A stretch of 64,000 nt of DNA from assembly GCA_029250885.1 (NCBI GenBank), contig JAQXEK010000058.1, forward strand, positions 62,001-126,000, written 5' to 3'. Below, one piece after another: positions 51,435 through 60,901 of this stretch (positions within the stretch are counted from its first letter, which is position 1; every line of letters starts with the position of its first letter). The notes under the pieces are model-generated. The model did not search any database and was not told the origin of the DNA. It saw only the letters and a list, made by a program, of their open reading frames with translations. The position numbers were made by a program, and so were the translations under genes. The stretch comes from Planctomycetota bacterium. Its GTDB lineage: Bacteria; Planctomycetota; UBA1135; GCA-002686595.

Positions 51435-54095
51435 ATGAATGCGCGTCTGCTCAAGTCCCTCGGTATCCCGGTTGTGATCTCTACCATACTGCTCTCGTAC
51501 TGGGCGTGGCTCTTCCGCCGCGCGATCTTGGTTGCCTTCGTGGCGCTGCAGATCTGGTCCCTTGGCGGGAGCTTCGACTGGCAGGTCCCCGCCGGAGCGG
51601 ACGTGGTCAGCGGGCCAATTCTAACTGGTATGGCGGGCGTCTTTTGGAAGGCGGCCGCGGTCCTGTTCGTGGCCATGACCCTTGGCGGGCGGCAGCCGGG
51701 TGCGGCGGTCACGCCTACCACGCCCAAGAGCATGGCGGTCAGCCTTGCCCTAATGGCCGCCATCACGGCAACCTTTGGGCTGTTGCTGCCGGCGTCGGTC
51801 CTGGCTCACCCGATCTCGATCGTCATCTGCCTGGTCTACGGATACGACCTGCTGCGGACCGCCAAGACGGACACGGCAGACGAGGCAGAGTCCGGCCCAG
51901 CCCTCAACCTCCTCCAGCAAGCTGGCCTAGTCCTATCGGGTATCGGGATCACTTTTGCCCTGCAGGTCTTGTACATGCGCGTTGAGCTCTGGGGGTTTGG
52001 GGAGCCCGCGGAGAGCAGCCTGCACGCAGCTCTCTTCCTTGGCATCGCCGCCTTTGGCGCCATCGCATTTGCGGCTTACCTGAGCAGACCCGCCGCAAGG
52101 CGTGCAGTTCTTGCAGCCGGTCCGCTTTATCTTTGGGTAGCCGTGGTCGCCAGCTTCGCCCTGCTAGCTCCCCTGGCAAATGCGCCGGGCCTGGAGGCCG
52201 TCCTCGTGGCCTTCGGTTTAGACCTCTCCCAGATCGGTCAGGTCAAGGGCCTGCTGCTTGTTGGCGCCCGCGGACTGTTGCTGCCCGGCCTAGCTCTGGG
52301 GGTGCTGCTTGCTAGCGCTGCGCGTGCTCACGAACTGCGTGCCCTGGGCTTTGGGCTGGCTCTTGGGGTCACGCTCATGCCGCTGATGATGGCCGAGTTG
52401 CAGGGCACTTGGGTCTTAGGACAGGGCGGAGGCCTGGTGCGCTTCGCCATCTTGGTTGGCAGCTTGCCGCTGGCCGGCTGGGCCCTGGTAACCTTCACCG
52501 AGCAAAGCCCGGTGGCCGGGCGCAAGCGTTTGATTGCAACCAGCCTCCTGCTGCCCGTTGCCGGCCTTGTGCTATGGCTGCCCAAGGCGCCTGTGCAGCC
52601 GCTCACGCCGTGGGTTCGTTTCCAGCCCGAGCCCAACTACATGGCGGACACGCCCCACGGTCTGCTCACGATGGAGACGACGCGTCAGGGGAAGGCGGTC
52701 ATGACCTTGGACCGCTATCTCATGACACCCGACTTCGACCTAGTGCCCTCAGACCAGGAGCAGCTGCGCGCCTCCCTCGACTATGCCGCGGCTGCGCGCA
52801 CGGCGTCCGGCAGCGGTCAGGGCCCTTTGCGCATCTTGCTCGCCGGACAGCTTACCTACGAGCGGATGGACCTATTTGAGGATTGGAGTCGCCTCTCGGG
52901 CTTCCAGCTCGAGTTCGATTGGACTGTCCCCTGGTACGACGAGCTCGAGCACGTCGCACCCTTCGCAGCGCTTCTTGGCCAACCGCAGACGGCAGCACTC
53001 GCTCCAGCCCAAGCACGAGCAAACCTGGACCGGGGTCAATACGATCTTGTGGTTAGCCCCGCAACCTACGGACCGGAGATCGTTGCCCTAAGCGCCAAGG
53101 CTCCGCCCATGGCGCCGGGCTTGTTGGGTGGCGCGGGTGACTCGAGCGGGGACACGCTCTCCATCGTCTGGAACGACTCCCGGGTCCCTCTCTCATCGTC
53201 TAGGCTTTCCCAGCGTGCCTTGCTGGCGGGCACGGACCTCGAGCACCTGGCCGTTGGGCTCATCACCTGGCCCAAGGGCCGGGGCTTTGATCCAGGTACC
53301 TTCGCACTTGGACCGCGCCTGCCATTAGAGGGCAGCGGGCTAGATCGCCTGCGGACGCGGCCCGAGCTACGCGCCTTCGGGGACCGCGCTCGCCTGCTGG
53401 AGCGGCTCGCTCAGACTTCGGATTCCGACCAGGCCCCCTTCCTTCAGGCGACGCTTCAGCTACTGATCGCCCAGGGATATAGCTCTCCCTGGGACGAGCC
53501 CGACGTACGCTTTGAGATCGACCCGGACGCCCTGCAAGCCCTTCTGGAGGCGACCTCGGCCCAGCCCTCGACCTTCCAGCGCATGGTTTGGACCCACGTG
53601 GCTCGGGTGCTGGTGGCCAAGCGCCTACCCCAGGTGTCTTATGATGTGCTGCCGGAGCTACTGGCCAAGACCCAGGGCTCCTGGCCCGAGGTCGAATACA
53701 GCCTTTCGAGGGCCTATCTGGAGTTTCTGATGCCCGAGGAGGCCGCCAAGCTGCTGTCGCCACTCTATGACGCGGACCAGCTGAACCTGGTGCCCTTACT
53801 CGAATACGCGGCTGCCGAGGGCCAATCCGGCAACTGGGCTCGGGCATCCGAGGTTCTGGCCAAGGCGCTGGCCGAAGATCCCCACAACCACGGGATCGAG
53901 CGGCACCTTGCCATCGCCGAGCTGCAATCGGGCAACAGCACCGGGGCGGACCGGATTCGGCACCTCATGGAGGACGAACCAGACGATCCCGCCATTCAAA
54001 AGCTCGGCGTTTACCTGCTCCCGGGGCCCCTTCCTGCGGCTCCTAAGGGCTTTGACCCCTCGCCCTTGGGCAACCACGATGAGGGCGATCATTAG
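51435..54095 (+). CDS. Large membrane protein with degenerate spermidine-synthase-like and TPR-like regions
   Basis: An 886-residue protein. About twelve membrane helices in residues 1-390. Then TPHGLLTMETTRQGKAVMTLDRYLM, resembling the first strands of aminopropyltransferases, and a Rossmann-like part (LRILLAGQLTYERMDLFEDW, YDLVVSPATYGPEI). The SAM-binding glycine motif (GGGDG) and catalytic Asp are not recognisable, so activity as a spermidine synthase is doubtful. The C-terminal ~200 residues contain TPR-like helices (ARASEVLAKALAEDPHNHGIERHLAIAELQSGN). Bacteria have many such membrane 'fused spermidine synthase-like' proteins of unknown role. Divergent from mutY. Confidence 0.6.
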   Translation: MNARLLKSLGIPVVISTILLSYWAWLFRRAILVAFVALQIWSLGGSFDWQVPAGADVVSGPILTGMAGVFWKAAAVLFVAMTLGGRQPGAAVTPTTPKSMAVSLALMAAITATFGLLLPASVLAHPISIVICLVYGYDLLRTAKTDTADEAESGPALNLLQQAGLVLSGIGITFALQVLYMRVELWGFGEPAESSLHAALFLGIAAFGAIAFAAYLSRPAARRAVLAAGPLYLWVAVVASFALLAPLANAPGLEAVLVAFGLDLSQIGQVKGLLLVGARGLLLPGLALGVLLASAARAHELRALGFGLALGVTLMPLMMAELQGTWVLGQGGGLVRFAILVGSLPLAGWALVTFTEQSPVAGRKRLIATSLLLPVAGLVLWLPKAPVQPLTPWVRFQPEPNYMADTPHGLLTMETTRQGKAVMTLDRYLMTPDFDLVPSDQEQLRASLDYAAAARTASGSGQGPLRILLAGQLTYERMDLFEDWSRLSGFQLEFDWTVPWYDELEHVAPFAALLGQPQTAALAPAQARANLDRGQYDLVVSPATYGPEIVALSAKAPPMAPGLLGGAGDSSGDTLSIVWNDSRVPLSSSRLSQRALLAGTDLEHLAVGLITWPKGRGFDPGTFALGPRLPLEGSGLDRLRTRPELRAFGDRARLLERLAQTSDSDQAPFLQATLQLLIAQGYSSPWDEPDVRFEIDPDALQALLEATSAQPSTFQRMVWTHVARVLVAKRLPQVSYDVLPELLAKTQGSWPEVEYSLSRAYLEFLMPEEAAKLLSPLYDADQLNLVPLLEYAAAEGQSGNWARASEVLAKALAEDPHNHGIERHLAIAELQSGNSTGADRIRHLMEDEPDDPAIQKLGVYLLPGPLPAAPKGFDPSPLGNHDEGDH

Positions 54096-54461
54096 GTCGT
54101 ATTCCCCTAGATTTAGGTTACATTCGCCGAACCTTAGAATGCTCGTTCCTGTTCCTAGAACTAGAGTCCCCACGATTTAGCTAACGCCCTAAGATAGTTG
54201 GAACTCTGCGGCTAGATGACCCGTCCCTATTTCAGCGCTTATAGGGAATCCCGGGAAAGTAACTCGGCCTAGTCGGCAAGAGACCATGCAATCCCTTGTA
54301 AACCATGCTCTGGTGCTCCAGAACACGATTTTAGAAACCCGATAACAGTCTTCCTAGCGCTGCCCGTTTCCTAGTCCCCCCCCAAGAACCTGCCTTGTGA
54401 GGCGCAACCTGTTCCGCGACCTCGTTCAACTGCAAGCGCACACGCAACCCAATAAACAGTA
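54096..54461. other. 366-base gap, no gene; CTAG-rich leader region
   Basis: Between the membrane protein and the matrixin operon. No reading frame or RNA gene is supported. AT content is locally higher than in coding DNA and several short CTAG-centred palindromes occur (for example GTTCCTAGAAC near 54150). Presumably carries the promoter of the matrixin operon. Confidence 0.45.
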
Positions 54462-55007
54462 ATGAAACGATTCATCCTGCCCCTACTCGGCGCAGCGGCC
54501 ATTCTGGCCGCCGGCGTAACGAGCCAGGCTCAAATCGAGCGACTGGACCTAAACCAGATGGTTCAGAAGACCGACGACGCCCTCTTTGCAGAGATCATCT
54601 CCAAGGAAGTTATCCGTATCGACCACCCTACGGATGGCGCTGAGCTGTACTTCACCCACATGACCCTCGAGGGCACCTCCCTGGTGACCGGGGAGACCGA
54701 GAGCGTGATCGTGACCTTTAACGGAGGCTTCATCAACGACACGGACGGCGTTTGGAACTCCGAAGCTCCCTCCGCTGACGACACCAAGATCGGCAACAAG
54801 ATTGTTGCCTTCTACAAGCACATCGACAACGCCGGTGGCGACCTCGAGTGCAACTACCTTTACGCCGGTCACGGCGGGCTGTACCGCACTGTGAACAGCC
54901 CCAAGGGCACCGTCATCATGGGACGCGGCGAAGGCTATGCGATCCAGAGCAACACACGCATGGACGAGATGATCACCGCCATTGAGAACGTCAAGGAGGC
55001 CCGCTAA
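54462..55007 (+). CDS. Exported companion protein of the matrixin
   Basis: A 181-residue exported protein with signal MKRFILPLLGAAAILAAGV. The mature part has the pattern MVQKTDDALFAEIISKE, YFTHMTLEGTSLVTGETESVIVTFNGGF and GNKIVAFYKHID, a small beta domain that I remember as common next to matrixin genes in several phyla, but with no assigned function. Its TAA shares a base with the ATG of the matrixin (TAATG), so the two are translationally coupled. It may be a propeptide-like chaperone or inhibitor; that is a guess from context. Confidence 0.75.
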   Translation: MKRFILPLLGAAAILAAGVTSQAQIERLDLNQMVQKTDDALFAEIISKEVIRIDHPTDGAELYFTHMTLEGTSLVTGETESVIVTFNGGFINDTDGVWNSEAPSADDTKIGNKIVAFYKHIDNAGGDLECNYLYAGHGGLYRTVNSPKGTVIMGRGEGYAIQSNTRMDEMITAIENVKEAR

Positions 55008-56602
55008 TGAACTTTACCAAGCTTGCCCTGCCCGTCATCGCCCTCGGCGCTGCCGCAGTTCTCCTCACCCCTGGTAGTTCGGATGCCTACTCCCTTATCG
55101 GTGGTAGCCTCTCCCAGACCCAGCGCGACTTCCGTACGTTCAACAACTTTACGGACAACGCAGCCAACAACAACAACACCCCTGCCAACCAGTTCCCGGG
55201 CGCCCAAGGCGCCGTCATGGCGATCTGGAAGGGTAGCATCGAGTGGGGCTCAGAGCTCCACGGCAACGGTAATGGCGACAACCACCAGGTCGGTGGCCTC
55301 GGCTCCGGTGGTGCGAACTTCGACCCGAGCCACCAAGGCGAGGCTAACGGCGTTGGCGGCACCAACGACAACATCCACTCGGAGCTTTCCGGTGGAAGTG
55401 GTGGCGTCCTGGCGTTTACCGAGACCCCGATCAGCAACGGCTGGCGTATTCGCTACTACGAGAGTTGGACCTGGAACGACGGTCCCGGTACGAACGTCAG
55501 CGGAACTGACCTTCAGGGCGTAGCCTGCCACGAGTACGGCCACGCACTTGGTCTGGGCCACAGTAACTCCGGCGCGGCGACCATGTTCCCGTCGATCTCG
55601 GGCTCGGGTGTCGTCCAGCGCTCGATCAGCACGGACGACTCTAACGGCCTCAAGGCGATCTACGGCACAAAGAGCAGCAGCAAGCCGCTCATTACTAGCT
55701 ACAGCATCGCCGGCAACCAACTCACGGTTAACGGCACCGGCTTCAACGGTAGCGGCAACCAGGTTTGGTTTACCCAGGCTAACTCCGGTGGCAATGGAAC
55801 GCCAGTCAAGGTCACAAACGTGAACTCTCCGAGCGGCACATCCCTGACCGTGACGATTCCTAGCAACGCTGGTCCCGGCGACATCCTTGTGCGCCGCAAC
55901 AGCAGCGCGAACTCTGGCCTTTCCAACGCATTCCCGACCGACCTTCAGGGAGCCGTAGGTTCGACCCCCCCGGTCTTCTCGTCGGCCAGCCCCACCTCGG
56001 TCGAGGCTGTGGTTGTGGACGGCCCGCAGACCGTGGTCTTCACCGGCCAGAACTTCACCGGTATCACTGAGCTCAAGGTTGATGGTGTCGTCTTATCGAC
56101 TGGCCTTCCTCCCCAGTACACCGTGCTGAATGACACGACCTTGTCTGTTTCTTGGCCTGCGGTCAGCCAGCTGGGCAACATTCCGGTGGAGGCAACGAAC
56201 GCCTCGGGAACCACGACGACAACCTACCAAGTCGTTGCAAACGAACCGCCTGTCTTTGAAATGGGGAACTCGATCCCGAGCTTCCTGGTCACGGCCCAAG
56301 GCTTGAGCTTGACCGCGGGCTCTTCGCCTGGGGACATCTTCTACTTCGCGGCTTCGCCCTCGAACGCGCCCACCAACATCCCGGGTATCGTGAACATGGC
56401 GATTGGCAACAACTACACTCAGATGTTCATCATCATCACGCCGGTGATCCCGGCTAAGGGCTACGTCTCTGTGACGGTGCCGATCGGTGGCCTGCCCACA
56501 GGCTTCAACATCTACACCCAGGGCGCTGTGCTTCGCGCAGCGAACCTGTACGCCTTGCCAGCAACGGCAACGAACGTGCAGACTGGAACGGTTCTCTTCT
56601 AG
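55007..56602 (+). CDS. Matrixin-like zinc metalloprotease with IPT/TIG domains
   Basis: A 531-residue exported protease; signal MNFTKLALPVIALGAAAVLL. The catalytic motif HEYGHALGLGH gives zinc ligands His175, His179, His185 and catalytic Glu176; a metzincin Met-turn-like ATMFPSI follows. The N-terminal region before it is Asn/Gly-rich. Two Ig-like IPT/TIG domains (~228-320 and ~328-420) follow, then a C-terminal ~110-residue domain ending in a block (GFNIYTQGAVLRAANLYA) similar to that of the secreted protein at 5.1-6.2 kb. Extracellular protein degradation is likely; no Cys-switch is seen. Confidence 0.87.
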   Translation: MNFTKLALPVIALGAAAVLLTPGSSDAYSLIGGSLSQTQRDFRTFNNFTDNAANNNNTPANQFPGAQGAVMAIWKGSIEWGSELHGNGNGDNHQVGGLGSGGANFDPSHQGEANGVGGTNDNIHSELSGGSGGVLAFTETPISNGWRIRYYESWTWNDGPGTNVSGTDLQGVACHEYGHALGLGHSNSGAATMFPSISGSGVVQRSISTDDSNGLKAIYGTKSSSKPLITSYSIAGNQLTVNGTGFNGSGNQVWFTQANSGGNGTPVKVTNVNSPSGTSLTVTIPSNAGPGDILVRRNSSANSGLSNAFPTDLQGAVGSTPPVFSSASPTSVEAVVVDGPQTVVFTGQNFTGITELKVDGVVLSTGLPPQYTVLNDTTLSVSWPAVSQLGNIPVEATNASGTTTTTYQVVANEPPVFEMGNSIPSFLVTAQGLSLTAGSSPGDIFYFAASPSNAPTNIPGIVNMAIGNNYTQMFIIITPVIPAKGYVSVTVPIGGLPTGFNIYTQGAVLRAANLYALPATATNVQTGTVLF

Positions 56603-56622
56603 AGCCCTCTAGCCAAAAACGT

Positions 56623-56667
56623 AGCGCCGGCCGCGGTCTCCATAAGAGATTGCGGCCGGCGCTTTTT
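56623..56667 (+). terminator. Rho-independent terminator after the matrixin operon
   Basis: 12-base-pair stem AGCGCCGGCCGC (56623-56634) with 56652-56663, extended inward by GGTCTC/GAGATT wobble pairs, then TTTT. Just after the matrixin stop; also faces the convergent SGNH gene. Confidence 0.9.
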
Positions 56668-56688
56668 CGTGTTTGATGTGACTGGCCG

Positions 56689-57588
56689 CTAGCGCTCGGA
56701 GATCAAGTCATCAACGGCATCGACTAGCTGCTCGGGGTTCGTCATCATGATGCCGTCGAGGCTAGCGCCACGGGCATCTGCCAAGCTAAGCAGGGACTGC
56801 AGGGCAAGCAAGGCCGTACCCGCCAGGTTCGGGTGCAGCTGGTCGAGCTGCAACACGCCACCCGACACGGCGGGGTCCCACGTGACGCCGCCCACCAAGA
56901 ACGGCTGGCCCGTGGCAGCGCTCTCGTTGAAGGCATCGAGGGGCACCAGCGTCACGTTGGGTTTCGCCTTAGCCCATGCGTAAATGCGCTCGTTGGCCGC
57001 GTTGAAGCTGTCCGACGGTGGCATCGAAGCCATTGGTATCATGCCCCCGGCTGCGCCAGACATCTTGGGTAGGTCGCCGACTAGGACCGGGCACTGAAAG
57101 CCATCGAGCAGGGCCAGCCCCGCCTCGAGCCGCTCGCGCCTGAACTCCACGGTGTTGCCCGGACCACCACTTCCGTAGAAGAACCAGAATAGGAAGTCCA
57201 CAGCAACCAGTAGGGTCGGGTCGGCCTCCAGGGCCTTCGCGGCACCTCGGCCAGCGATCTTCTCAGGGTTCATAAAGGTCGCCGAGCTCGCCCCATCGTA
57301 GGCGAGCTGGTGGTCGACCAAGAGTCCGGCCTTGAAGTAGTCCGCAAGGCGTGTGGGAGCTCCTGTCTCGAGCTGCAGGTTGAAACCGTCTGATGCGCTC
57401 GAGCCCAGGATGGCGATGCGCTGGAAGAGCTTGGCGTCGAGCTGAGGTGGCGCTTGGGGTAGCAGGGCTTGCTTTGTCGAAGTCTGACTGACGCCCTCAG
57501 GACCGACGTCCATCTGGACAGATGTCCCACAGGAAGCCGCGATCAGCGGTAGGAGGGCTAGGCCAAGAAGGTGGCGGAGGGCAGGCAT
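56689..57588 (-). CDS. SGNH/GDSL-like hydrolase lipoprotein
   Basis: A 299-residue lipoprotein; ATG 57588 gives MPALRHLLGLALLPLIAASC (lipobox AASC). The upstream in-frame extension to 57840 overlaps the divergent TMTC-like gene and is rejected. SGNH features: RIAILGSSASDGF (nucleophile Ser block I), a middle block with VLVGDLPKMSG, and QLDQLHPNLAG with the Asp-x-x-His pair of block V. It is predicted to be an esterase or deacetylase on the periplasmic side. The family fit is good in the motifs but the central sequence is divergent, so activity is not certain. Confidence 0.75.
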   Translation of the reverse strand: MPALRHLLGLALLPLIAASCGTSVQMDVGPEGVSQTSTKQALLPQAPPQLDAKLFQRIAILGSSASDGFNLQLETGAPTRLADYFKAGLLVDHQLAYDGASSATFMNPEKIAGRGAAKALEADPTLLVAVDFLFWFFYGSGGPGNTVEFRRERLEAGLALLDGFQCPVLVGDLPKMSGAAGGMIPMASMPPSDSFNAANERIYAWAKAKPNVTLVPLDAFNESAATGQPFLVGGVTWDPAVSGGVLQLDQLHPNLAGTALLALQSLLSLADARGASLDGIMMTNPEQLVDAVDDLISER

Positions 57589-57702
57589 GGGGCTTTTTGG
57601 TGCGAACTGCTGGGGTGGGATCGTGCGGGGCAGCATAGAATGCCAAGTGGCGCGCCCAAAAACAGCGCGACTCCTTGGCAGCGGCCAACTAGAGACACGA
57701 CT

Positions 57703-60375
57703 ATGCCCCCCGAGACCACGCCCACAACGAACGCCCACTGGATTTGGGTCCTCCCCACGCTTGCAATCGCCGTCTTGCTCGCCTTCTGGCCTAACTTGAC
57801 CGGAGACTTCGTCTACGACGACCTGACCCTGGTCGCCCAAGACCCCTTGCTGCGCAGCCTGGGGAACGCGCCTGACCTCATGACAAAGCCTCTGTGGAGC
57901 GGGCTACCTGGGCTGTCCGAAGCCGAGGCCAGCTCCATCGGGCACTGGCGTCCCTTGACCTCACTCGGCCTAGCCTTGGGCTTTGCACTCGGTGGCAGTG
58001 CCCAGAGTACGCTCCCCTTTCACCTGCTCTCGCTGCTCTTCCACCTGCTGGCAAGCCTGGCCGTCTTCTCTCTGGCCAAACGGCTCTTTGCCAAGCACGA
58101 GCACGGTCCCGTTGTGGCCCTGTTCGTGGCACTGATCTTTGCGGTTCACCCCCTCCACGTGGAGAGCGTCAGCTGGATCTCCGCGATCAACGACCCACTG
58201 TTCGGGCTCTTCGCCCTGGTCTCCCTGAACGCTTGGCTTAAGTGGCGCGACGAGGGCGGCGAAGGATTTCCCCTGGTGGCCTCCGGCGCCTTCCTTTGTG
58301 CGCTGCTCTCTAAGGAGCAGGCCCTTGGCTTGCTGCCGATCGTGCTGGTCTTTGAGCTCGTGACCCGCAAGCAGCCCATACAGGCGGCCCGGGGATGGGG
58401 CGCACTGCTAAGTGTTGTCGCACTGTGGTACATCATGCGCGTGGCGGTCTTTGGCGAGGCAATGGCCGGCTTTGGTCGCGGCGGTGAAACGAGTGTCGGC
58501 ATAGGCCGGGAGCTGATGCTGCGCATCGAGATGCTTGGTGGCGGCATGTACCACCTACTCGACCCCACCGACCTCTCTCCATTTCGCCCGTTCCGCAACC
58601 CCGTGCCCGATGGCGATCCCCTGCGCCAGGTGCAGATGATCGGCGCCATGGTGTTAGCCCTAGGCCTTAGCTTCGCGTTCCTGACGCGGGACAAGCTCTC
58701 CAAGCTAGGTCTCCTTCTGCTGCCCGCGGGCATGCTCCCTGTGCTCATTTACACGTCGGGACTAGGCCAGACTCCCTACGCCGATCGCTACCTCTACCTG
58801 CCCGTGCTTGGCGTCGCGCTGATTGCCGCGCACTTCGCTTTCCGCGTGCTGCCAAAGTACGCTGCCATGGCCGCCCTGGCGGCTGTGGTCTTCACCTTCG
58901 GCAGGCTGACTGCACTGCAAAGCGCGACCTGGAACGATCAGGAGACCCTGTTCTCAACAGCGATCGAGAAGAGTCCCGACTACACGATGCTGTACTGGCA
59001 ACTGGGCGAGATCCGGCGCCAGAACTACCTGCAGACCGATGATCCAAAGGAGCTCAAGGCATCCTTCGCCATGTTCGATTACGCCACGGACCTGCTGGTC
59101 CGAGCTCGCACGGACGAGTCGATTCCCAAGAGCGAGCTCGATCACATGCAGACCAGCTTAGGCCAAGCCTGGTGCTACCTGCACCAGGCCGATGGCGATG
59201 AGTACAGGGACTTTGAGACACCGCGAACAATCTTCAATATGCTGCTCGAGAAGGTCTACCAGCGAGAGCAATTTAACGCGGACCAGGGTTTTACCCGCGC
59301 CATGCTCCCCCTGGAGCAGATCTTTTGTGGACTCGGTGTCTGCGCGGTTGCCATGGGCGAACCCGACGAGGCCATCTCGAACTTCAAGCGCGCCCTAGAG
59401 TTCAACCCCAGCTTCGCTCCGGCCGCCCACAACCTGGGTATCGTCTACTTCGATCAACAGCAGTGGGAGCTGGCTAGGCAGCTGCTTGAGCGCACCCTTA
59501 AACTTAAACCTGACGACACCGAAGTCATGGCGTTCTTGGCTCGCTCTCTCTTCGAAGGTGGCTGGCCCGACCGCGCTCTTCAGGTTGCAGATCGTATTGC
59601 CGAGATCGACCCCGCAAGCGCAGTCCCTAAGATCCTTGAGGGTAGCGCTGCCTTCAAAAAGCGCGACTGGAGCGCAGCCTTGGCTGCTTTCGATCAGGCC
59701 ATTGTGCTGGATCCCCGGGACGCATTCTCCCAATACCGACGCGGCATGACCCTCTACCAGATGGGTGAGATCGAGAGCGCGATCAAGGCTCTGCGCCGGG
59801 CCTGTGAGCTGTCGCCGACGAACTTCGAGTCGCACTATAATCTAGGCAGCTTCCTGCTCGCCAACGGCTCCGAGTCTGTCGCTCAGCCCTATCTCGATCG
59901 CGCCTATTCCATCGGTGGTGATGCCCGCTCCCTGGCCGCCATGCGCGAGCGGCTCTACAGCCTGGATGTCACGAATGACGAGCGCCTGCACGCCTTCGCT
60001 ACCCTCGACGATCAGCGCAAGGACCCGGCGGGCGCGCTGTGGTGGGCCGAGCGCAGCCTTCTGGCCAACCCAAGCAACGGCATGTCCCGCCACCTCAAGG
60101 GTCGCATCCTCCTGGACAGCAACGAGTTCACCTTGGCGCTGCCCGAACTCCAGATGGCTGTGAAGATCTTCCCCAATGGAGTGGGGCCGTTGACTGACCT
60201 TGGCCGCTGCTATGGCAAGGTTGGGAAACCCGAGCTCGCCACGGAGATGCTCGACCGCGCGCTTGAGTTGATCGAATCCCAACCGATCCCCACCGATCCG
60301 GAAATGGTCGAAGGCTTCCTAACCCTAAGGAAGAACATGCGGACCAAAATCGAGACTCTGCGCAGCTCGCTTTAA
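57703..60375 (+). CDS. TMTC-like membrane glycosyltransferase with C-terminal TPRs
   Basis: An 890-residue protein. ATG 57703 was chosen (MPPETTPTTNAHWIWVL) because the longer frame to 57571 runs into the divergent lipoprotein leader. The first ~440 residues have about eleven helices with the GT-C start GDFVYDDLTLVAQDP (acidic pair), W.PLTSLGLALG and AVHPLHVESVSWISAINDPLFGLFAL, as in eukaryotic TMTC O-mannosyltransferases and their bacterial relatives. Residues ~480-885 are TPR-like (AAHNLGIVYFDQQQWELARQLLERTLKLKPDD, ALAAFDQAIVLDPRDAFSQYRRGMTLYQMGEIESAIKAL). Probably glycosylates exported proteins; acceptor unknown. Confidence 0.85.
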   Translation: MPPETTPTTNAHWIWVLPTLAIAVLLAFWPNLTGDFVYDDLTLVAQDPLLRSLGNAPDLMTKPLWSGLPGLSEAEASSIGHWRPLTSLGLALGFALGGSAQSTLPFHLLSLLFHLLASLAVFSLAKRLFAKHEHGPVVALFVALIFAVHPLHVESVSWISAINDPLFGLFALVSLNAWLKWRDEGGEGFPLVASGAFLCALLSKEQALGLLPIVLVFELVTRKQPIQAARGWGALLSVVALWYIMRVAVFGEAMAGFGRGGETSVGIGRELMLRIEMLGGGMYHLLDPTDLSPFRPFRNPVPDGDPLRQVQMIGAMVLALGLSFAFLTRDKLSKLGLLLLPAGMLPVLIYTSGLGQTPYADRYLYLPVLGVALIAAHFAFRVLPKYAAMAALAAVVFTFGRLTALQSATWNDQETLFSTAIEKSPDYTMLYWQLGEIRRQNYLQTDDPKELKASFAMFDYATDLLVRARTDESIPKSELDHMQTSLGQAWCYLHQADGDEYRDFETPRTIFNMLLEKVYQREQFNADQGFTRAMLPLEQIFCGLGVCAVAMGEPDEAISNFKRALEFNPSFAPAAHNLGIVYFDQQQWELARQLLERTLKLKPDDTEVMAFLARSLFEGGWPDRALQVADRIAEIDPASAVPKILEGSAAFKKRDWSAALAAFDQAIVLDPRDAFSQYRRGMTLYQMGEIESAIKALRRACELSPTNFESHYNLGSFLLANGSESVAQPYLDRAYSIGGDARSLAAMRERLYSLDVTNDERLHAFATLDDQRKDPAGALWWAERSLLANPSNGMSRHLKGRILLDSNEFTLALPELQMAVKIFPNGVGPLTDLGRCYGKVGKPELATEMLDRALELIESQPIPTDPEMVEGFLTLRKNMRTKIETLRSSL

Positions 60376-60396
60376 ACTGGCGTCTTTGGTCGCCGA

Positions 60397-60660
60397 CTAG
60401 CTGCTTGTACGCTCGCCGCCCTTAGACACCCGGGCTTCGCTTTCGAGCCAGCGGGACTCGCGGCTCGAGGGGTAGCAGAACTCGAGCAGCAGCGGCGCGC
60501 CCTTGAGCAGGTACCCGGCCATTGCGCTGATGACGAAGGACAAGAAGCCCAAAGGCAAGCTCATGGCGACCAGTGCAGCGATAAAGGTGTAGAGCCATAT
60601 AAAGACACCGAACAGGCCGAAAGTTCGGATAACGAGGCCAAATACATCGCGGGGAGTCAT
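60397..60660 (-). CDS. Small membrane protein, unknown function
   Basis: An 87-residue protein with two membrane helices (MTPRDVFGLVIRTFGLFGVFIWLYTFIAALV and GFLSFVISAMAGYLLKG). The MTPRDVFGLVIRTFG start recurs in small planctomycete membrane proteins as far as I recall. ATG 60723 would add 21 Ser/Pro-rich residues. Convergent with the TMTC-like gene, 21 bases apart. Function unknown. Confidence 0.7.
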   Translation of the reverse strand: MTPRDVFGLVIRTFGLFGVFIWLYTFIAALVAMSLPLGFLSFVISAMAGYLLKGAPLLLEFCYPSSRESRWLESEARVSKGGERTSS

Positions 60661-60901
60661 GTGCTGCGTCGGGGCAAGGGGACTAGGGATACTCTCGATT
60701 GACTCTACCGACGCTGCCGGCACGGCCTACAGGCCTAGCGCCTAAAGTCACGAAACCTCTTCGGTAACGCAAGCCGTCGGCATTGGTTCAGCGGCTTCCC
60801 TCAATAAGTCGACGAAGCACGAAGTGGGGTCTTTGCCCTCGCGTCCCGAGTCGCAATTGTTCCAATCCATGGCGTTGGTCTTGTCAAAGAGCACATTAGA
60901 G

